From Wyeomyia smithii (Eukaryota > Arthropoda > Insecta > Diptera > Culicidae): 64,000 nucleotides of DNA. The stretch covers positions 265,390,760-265,454,759 of the forward strand of contig NC_073696.1 in the NCBI RefSeq assembly GCF_029784165.1. The letters are read 5' to 3'. Positions 23,320 to 34,967 of this stretch are shown piece by piece. How positions within the stretch are numbered: the stretch's first letter is position 1; each line of letters opens with the position of its first letter. Both the position numbers and the translations under genes were made by a program. The notes beneath the pieces are model-generated. The model had not been told where the DNA came from. It saw only the letters and a list, made by a program, of their open reading frames with translations, and did no database searches.

Positions 23320-25589
23320 TGTGTCTTATGACTGCGCATTATGAGCATGAGCATGAGCATGATTGACCGCCCGCGGTTGCTACTCCGTTATTGCCAGATC
23401 AGCTGTAATTACACAGAGAACCAATGGGTGATGTTTGGGACTAACATTCATCCTCAATGTGTAAAAACTGGTGATCTTATCTTTATGTTAGGCAATACCA
23501 GCGCCGGCCGCATCCGAATGCAGGTCAAAGAAGGAGTGTGTATGGGAATATGTTGACGTGATACTCGCTTTATTGGAAGCCGAGAACACATCTGCACTTC
23601 CACGAGAAATCACTGGGATGTTGGAGAAAAGGGTAGGGTTTGCAGCAGATTTCGTTTTGGTAAACGATGCGCTGAATTCGGGTACCGGGTTCATAGCAAA
23701 TATCGCGCCTACAAGTTCATATTAACCTCCGCGAAAATTATTACGTGATTCGAACTCGTTCTGTTTGATATACCACCGAAAAAAGGGCACGCGAGAATAC
23801 CGGAACTGCGATTAAATTAATACAGACTAAAATATTCGAACATTCCCTCAACAAATCATCATGCAACTACCGAAGAGAGTCTCCCATTGGTGTATCTCAG
23901 CCGACTACACAATGTTACGAGAGCTACGAAAGCTCTATCCACGTTAACGTCTCGACACTTCTATTGTTTCCTCCAAGAGGTTATACCGAAAACTACATCG
24001 CGTTGATAATCTATCTGTAAAAAACACGAACTCATGGAAGGTATCGACGTGACATTCGGACATCTGTTTATGAAGTCCTTATACAACTACCGAAACGTAT
24101 CTCCCATTGATTTATCTCAGCTGACTACACGATTTTACGAAAACTACTGGAGTTGAGTCCACGTAAACGTCTCGCCACTTCTATCGTTTCTTCGTGAAGG
24201 ACCCTCTTTATACCGAAAATTATAACGGTAGATATTCGGTCACCCGGAGATATGGCTTTCTGCTTAACAGGTCGACTAACGACATTCGTCTGTTCTTAAA
24301 AAGCGATTCACTACACTCTGTAAACCCTTAGATGTGCTTAACTAACCCGAGCCGAAGACGCGTTTACACCGGAGCGTTATGCACGGCAGCACTATTCCCT
24401 TCTACCGACGCAGACGCGCAGGGACACGGTGTTTCGCACCGGTTCTCTCTTATAATAAATAAACTAAGATACCTACTGGCAAAGTTTCATGCCTCCAAAG
24501 CCTAAAAACTAGGAAAAATGCAAATATGCATATCAAACCAAACAAAGTGCTAAGTTTATTAACAAAATGCCAAAACAATCGCAATCAAAATTTAGTTGTC
24601 GTGGACTATCGTCAGCCCGACCAAAACGGTTACAGTATAATTAAATAAAAATTGTTTATGTGTATTACAATTGTCCAAAAGCTAGAAAAGTCATAAAATA
24701 AAAGCATAGAACTAAGTGAAATGTCTGTAACCGACCAGTTAGAGCATGGTAGACGATGGGATCAAATACTTGTCGAGCGCGATATTGAATTTTCAAACTA
24801 TTTTTAAACTATATTGTAAAACTGCCTATTTTGTTTTGTAAGAGTGTCATGCATTCACAGCTCATTTTTCAAAAGCCAAACTAATTATAAAACGAGCCCA
24901 ACAAGAGTCATCAGATTGAATTTAAGTTCGTAGTCTTTTTCTTATAGCTGGCAACCCCGGGTCACTGGTCTACACCAAATAAAAACAAAAAAAAAGATTT
25001 TTGTTGCTATGCTATGATTTTCAGTACTAAGGAAAAAATATACTTAGCTTATTAACAGAAATATGCATTAAGGAAATTCCATGATCTCAATAATCCGGCA
25101 AAAGATTTATCCTGCTTTATCTGTGTCCAGTGAGCACTGTTCTCTTCTGATAGTTATTTTCCCGTTTCTTTTTACGCCGGTCAAGGTCCAACGAAGTCGT
25201 TTTTTTTTTCTCCACAAAACGCACATTCGAGAATAATCAAGGCCAATTAACGTATTTAACACCAACTTTTCATGTTTTTTTCACTGTTTTCACACGCAAT
25301 AATTAAGAAAACTTAGCGATTAGCAACGCGTTGCAAGTACTCCCACGATATACTTTGCGTATCACTGACCAGAGAAACAAAAATGACCGCACCAAACTTT
25401 GTTTCTCTATTTCAAGATCTTGATTAACCACAACTCCGGGCAGGAATAAACTAAATAATCCACCAATGAAAATGGCATTTATACCACTTTTTTCTAAAAA
25501 AATTTTAATATCCAAACTGACAGAAAAAAACCCGTCCGTTCGCGTTCATGGTTTACTCCGATCTTCTGTGTCTTATGACTGCGCATTAT
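23320..25589. mobile_element. Unclassified 2.2-kb insertion bounded by 23-bp direct repeats
   Basis: The 23-nt sequence starting TGTGTCTTATGACTGCGCAT occurs in the same orientation at 23320-23342 and 25567-25589. The enclosed segment 23343-25566 begins with three GAGCAT units and ends near 'ccgatcttc'. Outside, 'ttattactttttgtg' on the left and 'acacaaaaagtaac' on the right pair with each other across the site, as if a continuous locus had been split. A duplication this long suits a non-LTR element in minus orientation with an ATGCTC-repeat tail. No RT or other domain was found inside. Confidence 0.6.
23865..24225 (+). repeat. Tandem repeat, ~217-bp period, two units
   Basis: 'caactaccgaa' followed by 'ctcccattg' and 'tatctcag' recurs at about 23874 and 24091; the similarity runs on through 'aacgtctcg.cacttctat' and 'ataccgaaaa'. 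Units differ by roughly 15%. No coding frame recognised. Confidence 0.8.
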
Positions 25590-26764
25590 ACACAAAAAGT
25601 AACAAACAAAAAGTAATAAAAATTATGACGGCCACACGCTTGTATGTGTTTCTGCAGGAGAACATACAGCCAAGCACCGAAATGCATGTGTTGGCAAGAC
25701 TTCGCTCGCTGCATTTGTATTGATGCAACGATCTGGTTCATTTTTGTCTCCCTTCATCCACACACAATCAGAATCTCAACCGTCAACCTCAAATGTCCAA
25801 TTAGAAACACTTTCGTTTCGTCCCCCAGTGTTTACTTGGAATGGAAATATGTAATACTGTCTGACCAGAGTTGCCGAAGTTGCGAATATTGTTCTGGATG
25901 GGCACGAGTTTTGTATATTCGAACAGGTCCAAATGAGTTTTCATGAATCAATGATTATGTGCTGTAAATAGCTTGCAAGAAAGCGAATGTTTTTATTTTT
26001 CTCTAACGCAGTTTACAGATCGTGATGTCATTTTAAAGCGCATTTCAAGTCTTTGAAATCATCAACGTTTGCAAACTCTATGACGGGGAAAATGTTGCTT
26101 GGCAGCTCTTGTCATATTTTTTCGCTGCTCCGTATGCATACAACGAGCGAACTAATACACGCCCACCGGATGAATTGTAGATTGAAAAAACTTGTAACAT
26201 GTGCAACTTATGCGACGGTGTGTGATTTTTTTTTACTTGAGGTGGAGAGGGAGCATTTTTCGACAGAAAAAACGTTGCTTGTGGTTGAAGCGACCATTTT
26301 TAGATAGCCGTACTCTCATAACACGTGCTAAATATATGACAGTATGTGTTGTTACTTGACTGGGGAAGAATTTTATTGCTTTTTAAGTAATGGATTTGTT
26401 ACCTTAAAGGTAATTTTGCGCTATTGCTTCTAAAGTAATAAGGAAAAGTTTTGCGTGCAGAAACTGAAGATCGCCATTCTGAAGCCTGAGATAGCAGCTA
26501 CTAGTTTGCGGAAAGCTAATAACGCACAAATATCGGTATTACCGTAAGCAAGGTGACACTTAAAGGATAAAAAAATATTCTTGAGAGATTAATAGAAGTG
26601 GTGCAGACAAATTTGACTCAACATTTGTACTTTTTTTATTTCCTGGTTGGTCTTGAGGTGCGATGTTGGCCTAATCATGTCCGATTGAGCTGAAATTTTA
26701 CACAGATCATTTTTTAGGCCAATAAACAAAATGTACATGGTTGGTGACCTGTCCATTTTCGCTG
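25590..26764. other. Stretch without recognised gene
   Basis: Mixed composition, no repeat ends, no domain in any frame. The phrase 'tccgattgagctgaaatttt' at 26680 also occurs at 13863, so part of it is a dispersed repeat. Confidence 0.4.
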
Positions 26765-27620
26765 CCTCTCTAACATAGGGGTGTAAACTAAAAATCTCTT
26801 AACGGAAAGGGAACAAAATTTGTCCCTTTTCAAATACTTATAAGTCGGTTTGTTTTCAATCGAACATTATACACGCATACGCCCAATAGCAGAGAATGCT
26901 GTTTGATTATGCGAACTTTTGTACTATTGGAAATTGTTAAGCCTTGTTAAAATGAAAATTATGTCCTCTGATTGGATGCTTGCTGGCTTGCCCTAAAAAG
27001 ATCGACAGAATAATATACCTAGTTGGCCGTAGCCTAGCAGATTGTGCCAATATCCGCTGGCTTTCCGAATTTGCTTACGGCTTAAACAAATCATGCGCAG
27101 TAGCAGCAAATGTTTCAATTAGCTGATTAAGAGCTTAGACCTTACGAGATAAAGCCATTTTTAAACCCAAGACAGTGAACTCCGGTGTTTAGAAAATAGC
27201 CTCAAATCACCAAATACTACGTAATGAACACAGGCCATAAATCGACCCCAGATGCCAAATCCAAAGTGATACCTTTCGACTTCTGAAAAACAGCCAAAAA
27301 TGGCCGAATACCATCCAATATGGATATTTCCGCACCGAGATGATATCCAGTGGTCGTAAATCGCTCCCTGATGACTTTTTGATTCTTTCAAGGCCATAAA
27401 ATAATTTCCGGAGAGTAATATATTACCGTTATTTTTGGAGTAAGTGCTGGATAAAAATTATTTGACATACTGACGGAAGATTTTCTATCGTAGCCTAAGC
27501 CTCTATCATTCATTATAAATTGTCGAAAAGCAGAAGAGAGGAGAAGTGCGACGAATTCATCGTCATATAGTTTGTATAGTTTTACGTTAACTTTGCGGTC
27601 GTGGCATACAACCTTTCTGA
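26765..27620 (+). repeat. Family B relative, copy B4 (truncated)
   Basis: 'acataggg.tgtaaa' and the following 100 bp match the left part of B1 (30340-30430), then 'tgattggatgcttg' and 'atcgacagaataatatacct' match the promoter-like module of B1. The right end has GTTTTACGTTAA (degenerate inner motif) followed by CTTTGCGGTCGTGGC and ACAACCTTTCTG at 27590-27620. The left terminal motif is missing. Confidence 0.55.
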
Positions 27621-27754
27621 ATTTTTGCTTTGAGAAGAATTTTTTGCTGTTCTGGACTGAATTTGCAAAATTTTTCTTTTTCAGCCTGTTCAGCATTCAG
27701 TTATTTAGAGCTCAATATGGAATGTTTTTTGCCTTTTTCTAGCATTTTACCCTA

Positions 27755-28700
27755 GAAAGATAGTCTGCGTCAATTTGACTCCTTACCTTTAGTGACACTG
27801 CCCTCTCACTGCCTCCTTTCAAATAGTGCGAATCCGTTCTCGTTTTTCATATAACTGAATTCTCATATTTGTTATGTACGGATGTGCTAACAACATAATG
27901 ATCATTCACTATTAAATTGTAAACAAAACCTTGCATATTAAATGATTTAAAATTCATTCATCAATTTAACGCCAGAATAAGATTATCTTTCCAGGGTTAA
28001 AAGCGTTTACAAGCTTTTCCAGAGCATTTGGCTGCCTTTTGTATCATTCAGTTGACATCATTATTTTTTGTTCATAACATTTCGAACGAAAATATTTACG
28101 CACAAAGGGTGGAATTAACTAAAGTTAACAATAACGCAGACATTTCGATAATTTCACGCCAGTTTTCAATACCTTATGAAATCTTTTTGTAAATCTTGAT
28201 CTTGAATCGTTTGAAAAACCAAATGAAAAGTGGAGATGAAAAGTTAGACTTCTGGATCTGAGCTATCTTTTTGTTTTTATAGTCACAAGTTTCTAAGCTT
28301 CATCCGAACCTTATCTCATTTGGCATTTCATTTACTAGAATGAAGTAGAGTAGAGGTAACGTTTAAGAGAGGAAAGTTAAAGAGCAAAGTTATATTAACA
28401 CTGGAAAGATAGTCTGCGTCAATTTGACTCCTTACTTTCAGCAATGTTGTGCTCTTTTCGTCTAACAGTGCGTCAGTTTTTTCTCGTTTTTTTTTTCAAT
28501 CAATAAAGAAATATTAAAACCTAAATTCTGGTTTTTGTTTTTATCGATGTGTTGACACCGTAATGACTATTTATCGATAATTTATGAAGAAAAAGTTGCA
28601 TTTTCATTCATTTGAAAGCCGCGAGTCAATTAAACGATTTTTCTTCAATGCGTACCAAAATATGATTATCATGAATAACATGAATTAGTGCATTTATATT
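27755..28700 (+). repeat. Direct repeat pair, 649-bp period, upstream of protease
   Basis: A 32-bp identical block (GAAAGATAGTCTGCGTCAAT and 12 more bases) stands at 27755 and 28404. Weaker similarity continues for about 200 bp (AT-rich, 'gattatc'). On the reverse strand the block contains TTGACGCAGACTA, close to the family A left motif, so these may be derived ends. No gene between 27625 and 29320. Confidence 0.65.
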
Positions 28701-29327
28701 GGTCCTTCCGGCAACTTACTTCAGAAGGGGTTGAAAATAATCGGTATTATTGTGTAACCTTGTATGTAACATTATTTTCATACGAAATTTGTTTGTCAAA
28801 ATCTATTGTTTTTGGTATGCATAAATTTATATTTCGATAAATTATTATAAAACCACCAATTATTCATCGAGAAATTACTTCTTTTGTATAAAACGTTTTG
28901 TAGTTTGAGAAAGTGGCTTTTTACGCAAGGTATACGTAGAGCGTAAGAAAACTGCGCACATTCCTAAATCCCCATAGAACATGTCAAAAGCGATTTCAGT
29001 GTACTAACTAAAATAGTAAATAGAGTACTAAATCGATCGATCCGATTCGATTGATTAATTTGATTCCTCTCCTCAAAATAGATATTTTTTTGGACTAGAA
29101 ATAATTCAACTTATGTTCGAAAATCTGGGCAGAAACAACTTCCACTCAGTTCGTTCTCAATTTTGATGGAAGTTTTTTATATTTACCATATGTGACCATC
29201 AAACATTGAAAATGTTGATAAATATGTCGAGCTGTCCGCGTTTCAAATCGTGAGGATAAATAAAGTGGAATGATTGATTTTCAATAATTTCATCAATCAA
29301 ATCAATCTTTCACGATGGTTTTCGCCC

Positions 29328-29333
29328 TCAGTA
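29328..29333 (+). promoter_or_regulatory. Possible arthropod initiator of the protease gene
   Basis: TCAGTA lies 38 bp before the ATG and fits the arthropod TCAGT initiator. The nearest TATA-like sequence (ataaataaag, 29256) is too far upstream to act with it. Weak call. Confidence 0.25.
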
Positions 29334-29370
29334 ATAGTGTAACCATTGTGACATTCAAACCAAATTTTCA

Positions 29371-30278
29371 ATGATCCCAAAAAAATTGCTCGTACTTTTG
29401 TGGTGCGTGGTTAAAAGTTCCTCAAATCATGTTCCAATTGAACGTCTTTTTGGTGGAGTTCGGGTCGAACCGGGCGAGCTTCCTTTCACCGTGCAGATTC
29501 TACTCGAATCGATAACATTTAGTGGTTCCATCCTAACGGATCGATTGATTCTAACTGCCGCCCATTCGGTTTGTGGCCACACGTTCCAACCGGAAGCTTT
29601 TGAAGTTATAGCCGGCCAGTATGATCTGCTGGTGTGGGAATCCAGTCGACAGTCTCGCTCAGTGCAGGAAGTGTTTGCTCATCCGGACTATCGCAGTTTG
29701 GTTATCGGTTTGCACGATGTGGCGCTGCTGCTGTTGGCAGCTCCGTTCGAGTTTACTAACTTTGTGCAACCAGTTGCTGTTGATTATAGTGACGCTTATC
29801 CGAGTACTGTAGCGATGCTAGCTGGATACGGAACAATTTTGCTGAATGGAGAGCAAGCAAAGTTTCTGATGGTAAAATTATTTTTGATAATTTAAACTAA
29901 TATGATTGGTAAAAGGCAAATTGTTTTTACTAGCGGTTGTCTGTTAACGTTTTACCGTTGGAAACCTGTGTCAGTAGACACACATCGTGGAATCCTACCC
30001 TCATTTGCACTGATCCCGGTTCATGTGATAATGATTCTGGAGCTGCTCTTATTCAGAGGCGAAGCGACCGCTGGGTGCTAATTGGCCTGGTGTCCTTTGG
30101 TCAACGATGCCTCCTGTATGGAACTCCAACGTATCACACGCGAGTATCACGATACTTCAATTGGATTAATGAAACTTTACTTACGGTAAAAACTGATTCA
30201 ACTGATAAAGCTAACCGAAACGGTGTGTGGCGCCATTTGATGGTTGTGTTAATACTGATAACCACTTGTAACAAATAG
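29371..30278 (+). CDS. Chymotrypsin-family (S1) serine protease or protease homolog, two exons
   Basis: Exons 29371-29871 and 29934-30278, joined by a 62-bp GT-AG intron in phase 0; 281 aa. Residues 1-18 look like a signal peptide, so the product is secreted. Zymogen-type junction ER|LFGG at 25/26 replaces the usual R|IVGG. Catalytic His65 (LTAAHS), Asp116 (HDVALL) and Ser202 (DNDSGAAL) are present. Changes: the Cys normally following AAH and its partner are both Ser, so the first conserved disulfide is lost; the oxyanion-hole Gly193 position is Asn200; GDSGGP reads NDSGAA; the S1 base (189 position) is Gly196, not trypsin's Asp. Activity is therefore doubtful. A hydrophobic tail (LMVVLILITT) ends the protein and may anchor it. 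AATAAA follows at 30289. No neighbouring gene family members are seen. Confidence 0.85.
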
Positions 30279-30288
30279 TTTTATCATC

Positions 30289-30294
30289 AATAAA
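30289..30294 (+). terminator. Polyadenylation signal of the protease gene
   Basis: AATAAA 10 bp after the stop codon. Family B copy B1 begins only 11 bp further on (30306), so the cleavage site falls at or inside the element's edge. Confidence 0.75.
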
Positions 30295-30554
30295 GTCCTA
30301 ATTTTAAAGTAGAATACTTCTCTCAGGAAGTTCGGCTACATAGGGATGTGAAATGAAAATCTAAAACCGAAAAAAGTGAAAAATATGTCCAATTTCAAAT
30401 GCCAATAAATCGGTTAGTATTCGATGGATTTCCTTCGTGCTTGCAGCAATAGATTGGAAAATATTCTAAGATTCTTCCCAAAAGAAGATAATTGTAATTT
30501 TATTATTCACACTATTGTACTATTGAAAATAGTCAAGCCTTGGCAAAACGAAAA

Positions 30555-30652
30555 ATTCGACCTCTGATTGGTCGTTATATGATTGCTTCCCAAGCACGGT
30601 CGACAGAATCATATACCTTGCAATTCAAAACATGCTATTTGGCCTATATAAG
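30555..30652 (+). promoter_or_regulatory. Promoter-like module of family B (CCAAT-type box and TATA box)
   Basis: In order: GATTGGTCG (inverted CCAAT), TTGCTTCCCAAGCAC, GTCGACAGAATCATATACC, then TATATAAGAG at 30645. The same order recurs in B1 near 32590-32690 (TATA decayed to 'agtataagag'), in B2 (minus, TATA at 44989-44996), in B3 (51244) and, split by a transposon, at 35785-35853 plus 40807-40850. Conservation of spacing suggests a Pol II promoter carried by the repeat. Activity is inferred. Confidence 0.5.
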
Positions 30653-30683
30653 AGCCTGTTTCAGCCGAAGCCGCTCATTATAG

Positions 30684-31549
30684 TCACATCGGTTCAACTG
30701 AAGAACCGAAAACTAGACAAAATCTCTTTATTTTAAGTATCGACATCTAGCGGTGGAGAGAATGCATTTTACACTCGAAATTTCATTACGCTTATATTCC
30801 ATTCATTCAGCAAAAGGACTGTATGAGCTCTCGCCGCTTTTTCGTCGAGAGAATCCTTTGTTCTCCCCGGTACTGGTATAGCGAGGGTGCCTTTTCATGA
30901 TAAACGTACAGTACCACCCGCATACGTGCAACAGTTTTTATGTAAATATATTTTTGACGAATTTCATTGTTGCCCAAGTTGAAAACTGAATATCTTGACT
31001 AACATTTACATTGTACCTAATGTCGTAAGCAGTTCTGGTACAGCACGTCTGATATGCATTTCTAGCAATGTTAGGTATAAAAAATGGTACTAGAAAAAAA
31101 TATTGTCGTTGGTAGAGAAATTCGGTTTTCAAGTCCAACGAAAATATTCAAGTAAATCTACTAACAGGTTAAAATAGTTTCAACAGTCGTGAGGTGTACG
31201 ATCAAAGGAAATTTGTTAGGCAATGTTTGAATGGTTGAAAGATTTAATTTGTTCTATAGAAGTTGATTGTGAATTGTCACTGAATTTCCACTATAAAGAT
31301 CTCTTGAATGCGGTCCTGTCTTAACCTGATTTTGATAGATTCAACTATTCAAGATCACCTTTTTGCCTGGTCAATAAAGCAAAAAAAAAAATAGTTTTTT
31401 GGTGCATGTTCAAACTATTGAAGCGAACTGTTAGAACGATGCACTGTGAAATCAATGTAGGATGGAACAGCAAAAAATGAATGCGAAAGCTTGAGCACCA
31501 ATTTGCTGCAGAGTTTTGTTCGAAGTTGCATATCTGTTCTGTTTTATAG
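30684..31549. mobile_element. 866-bp insertion specific to B1
   Basis: B2 and B3 read '...tcattatagttctagac...' without interruption; in B1 the same sequence is split, with TTATAG on both sides (30678-30683 and 31544-31549). No terminal inverted repeats, no TG...CA ends and no coding region. It is not a GT-AG intron in any alignment of the boundary. Class unknown. Confidence 0.7.
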
Positions 31550-33399
31550 TTCTAGACAGCGACAACAGCAGTCGTCCTCCCTTAGCAACAGCACTAACAG
31601 TGCAGTGGATACCAGCGATGGCGAAAAGCGGCCACAGCGTGGCGTAGCAATGGATAGCGCACTAGTTGCAGCGGATTCCAGAAACGATAGCAACTGGGCC
31701 AGCTAATGCAGGGACAGTGGATACCAATGGCAGCGTATAGCGGCTACAACTGTGGCATGGCTATGGATAGCGAACTAGTTGCAGCGGATCTCAGCATCGA
31801 TAGCGGCTGATGCAGTGAGGCACTTTAGTGAAATGCAGTCTCTGTGCGATAGTGGGCACAAGTAAATGCATTCAATGAAAAGTTGACTTATTTTGACAAC
31901 ACGTGAGCCGTCTAGTTTTGAGTATTAAATCAGCTTTTCACTGTTTATTTTATCACAAGGAATAGTTAATTCACACTGTCAGTGATAACGCGAAATGTGA
32001 TCGGCATCTTATCCGATACTGACAGTTTCTAATAAGAAGCGTTGCTTCAATATAAAGAGGCTGTCAGTGGTCAATGCAATTATAGCACTGCAAAGTTAGC
32101 TCTCGCGCTATAAAAATAATAAAATTTGTCACAACGTGGGGTACATAGCTGCTAGAAATAAAGAGACGGTCTCTTTCCCATCGAAACGCGAAATGGTTCG
32201 GAGCTTCAATAAACGTTGATCTCCTCAGTAGTTAGTTTAATTTGAGTCCTGTGTGGTGCTTAACGAGAGCAAAGCCGAAAACCCCGATTCTGCTTTGAAC
32301 AGATACTAAAATGAACAACAAATTGTCCTTTTCAGAATGAAATAAAAACTTGAGTTAAAATTTTCTAATGAGTTAATTCACATTTTTTAATTTGTAAACA
32401 TTATAATTTTACTTTAACGTACTGAATTATCTTTTCGTTCAGTCATGAACACGACAGCCGAAACATTCATTATCGGCATAAAAATCAATTTTTCGCATAA
32501 TCAAAATTTAAAAACAAGCCCCAATAACAAGCAACTTACTATATTATTGAAAATGGCCAATCCTTGTCGAAGCGCAAAATTCGATTGATCTGCTTGGTCG
32601 TTAACATGATTGCTTCCCAAGCACAGTCGACAGAAACATAGACCTTGCAATTGAAAATGTGCTCTTTGTCAGTATAAGAGAAAGGATGGGAAATATCGGC
32701 TTATATGGCTATCGATAGTTATCGATGATTTCTTACTAATATCGATAACAATCGATAAGTTTAGCATCTCTCCCTTAGCAGCAGCACTAGCAGTGCAGTG
32801 GATACCAGCGATGGCGGAAAATGGCCACAGCTGTGGCGTAGCAATGCATAGCACACTAGTTGCAGCGGATCTCAGCATCGATAGCGGCTGATGCAGTGAG
32901 GCACTTTAGTGAAATGCAGTCTCTGTGCGATAGTGGGCACTAGTGAATGCATTCAATGAAAAGTTGACTTATTTTGACAACACGTGAGCCGTCTAGTTTT
33001 GAGTGTTAAATCAGCATTTCACTGTTTACTTCATCACAACGAATACTTTGTTCGCACTGTCAGTGATAACGCAAAGATGTAATCGGCATCTTATCCGATA
33101 CTAAATTGAACAACAAATTGTCCTTTCCAGGATGAAATTGAAACCTGATGAATAAATTTTATCTCAAAATTTAAAAATTGTCAAGCCTCAACCATAACAA
33201 TTAACTTACTATATTATTGAAAATAGTCAATCCTTGTTGAAGCGCAAAATTCGATTGATCTGATTAGTCAACGTTTATTGACTAGAAAAATGACTGACAG
33301 CCGGGTTATCTTTCTTGAAAAAGTATTCTACTTCAACCTTGCGGTCGTGGCTTTGCACACAACCCTCCTGTTTTTTTTACGATCAATTTCAGCACATGA

Positions 33400-34900
33400 T
33401 TCATCACTGTCAGTTTCATTCTCAACCCGAACCGCGATGGGTAAAAAAACCGTTCTCCACAATTCAATTTGCATCTTTTCCACTGACCTAACAAGGCATC
33501 TCCGGAAACCTGAATTCCTATTCAAATTTCATAATAATTTGCATACAAGCGCCAGTATGTTTTGGGGTACCCGAAAACCCGGCATCATTTGCTTCTGCCC
33601 CGGTCGCATTAACTCACTCACTCGCTCGCCACGGTCTGGTAAAAGGTATCTCGCTTCTCAGTCTCTCGTAGGTCGCAGGCCAAGTATGATGACAGTTCTA
33701 CAAGGTATGCTACATTTTTGTCTATCCACGCACACAAACAAATCTCGTTATGAAAAATTTCGCGTTTTGTATGGAATTTAGAACATTTTTGGAAATTTCT
33801 CGTTTTATGTTGTTTTATATCTGATTTTTTTGGCTGGAGAGTGAATCTCCAGTTGAAACACACTAGAAATTGATATTAATTTAGATTTAATGTGAAAAAT
33901 TGCGACAATATGTCTAACTGAAAAATATATAGAAATGCTATATTTCTAATAGTTGGAGCATAATCTTAGTCATTGTCATAGCTCATGACTTTTGTTACTG
34001 TATGAAACATAAGCGACTCTATTTAGAAGCGCTATTAGACTACAATAAAAAAACGAAAAGTGCAAAAAGGTTACCGGCAAATTGATGAAAAACAGCATAT
34101 TTTACCTAAATCGCAGCATGTTTGTGTATTCCCCACAAATAAAACATGTTTCAACATCATTTCGATAACTTTTCAGGAAAGAATGTTTTATAAGGTTAGT
34201 TTAAAATGCAAAATCATTTCAAATTTCATACAAAATTGGAAAAAGTTCATAACGATTACTAATACTAATGCATCGACGTGAATAGCATACCTTGTAGAAC
34301 TGTCATCATACTTGGGGTCGCAGGCGCACTCACTAACACGGCTTCTCTAGTTTGTTTCATACCCGTCGCTACGGCGACTGTTATCTTTCTTCCTCGTGCC
34401 CATCCGCGCGCACCTGTGGCCGCCGTTAACCGCACAGTCATCAGCTGTACTACACACTCAACGCATTCGCGGCGCACAATCTGGAACTAACATCAACCTG
34501 GGCTACCCTCCGCCGGTGCTGCGCTTCTGGTTGGGCGAATTCGAGTTCGAACATGTGGTCGTCGAAAGAATCCCGAGTTCCGTCCGGTTCACGACTCATA
34601 TCGGTCGGCCCCACACACATCGCACTCTAATAGGTTCGCTGGTGTACACATTGGCAACAGAGGCACGCGGTCGGTCGGTTCCGTGTCGGTTCGGCCGGCC
34701 GGCACTTGCTTGCTGCTCGTGCTGCTGCGGTTGCCTCCGTTGCCCCGGTTGCGCTTGTTTGTTTTGAGTTCGATTGGAGAGCTACTCGACTTCGCTTTGG
34801 GTTCGGAATCCAGTACAGTGTTTAGTACTAGAGAGTGGTTGTGTATTAGTAGCGATTTTAGATTGAATAAAATTTAGTTACGAATCAACACCAGAGTATC
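33400..34900. other. GC-rich block split by a Mutator-type MITE
   Basis: CpG-rich sequence at 33540-33679 continues at 34325-34870 once the 636-bp MITE is removed. Several open frames (for example 34396-34767, Arg/Cys/Leu-rich) overlap in different phases and none shows a domain. 'ttcgattggagagctactcg...acagtgtttagtact' near 34770-34830 looks like transcribed leader sequence, but this is only an impression. Could be a gene promoter/5' exon or the leader of a retroelement. Confidence 0.35.
33680..34315. mobile_element. Mutator-type MITE (636 bp) with 9-bp TSD
   Basis: Perfect 33-bp terminal inverted repeats beginning CCAAGTATGATGACAGTTCT. Both sides are flanked by GGTCGCAGG (33671-33679 and 34316-34324). 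A 9-bp duplication is the mark of Mutator-like elements. Interior AT-rich and non-coding. Confidence 0.9.
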
Positions 34901-34967
34901 CCTTACTTTCGATTCAAACGGACTGTTTATGAGAATTTCTATAGCTATTTCTATAGCTAAGAGTTTA

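Larger units (their letters stand above)
30306..33370 (+). mobile_element. Family B repeat, copy B1 (Helentron-like, non-autonomous)
   Basis: Left end AAAGTAGAATACTTCTCTC after ATTTT; right side has the inverted motif AAGTATTCTACTTC (33329-33342), then CCTTGCGGTCGTGGC, TTTGCACACAACCCTCCTG and eight T. The last part can fold (GGT-C-GTGGC-TTT-GC-A-CAC-A-ACC). Removing an 866-bp B1-specific insertion (30684-31549) leaves 2199 bp, against 2200 bp in the inverted copy B2 (43136-45335), with very few differences. Inside are two or three diverged units, each with a promoter-like module, a Ser/Ala-codon-like 'gcagcagcactag' block and 'tgaggcactttagtgaaatg'. Small open frames are not credible genes. 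Confidence 0.75.

Noticed and set aside
27755..28700. LTR pair of a small retrotransposon
   Set aside because: Similarity fades after 32 bp, no TG...CA ends, primer site or coding region.
30684..31549. Intron within a family B transcript
   Set aside because: No alignment of the boundary gives GT...AG; flanks are TTATAG on both sides.
32669..32878. 69-codon frame duplicated at 43628
   Set aside because: Identical in both because it is part of the B1/B2 repeat; composition follows the GCAGCAGC-type units.
34396..34767. 123-codon Arg/Cys-rich open frame as a gene
   Set aside because: Overlaps other frames of similar length in a GC-rich block; no domain, no start context, no second copy.
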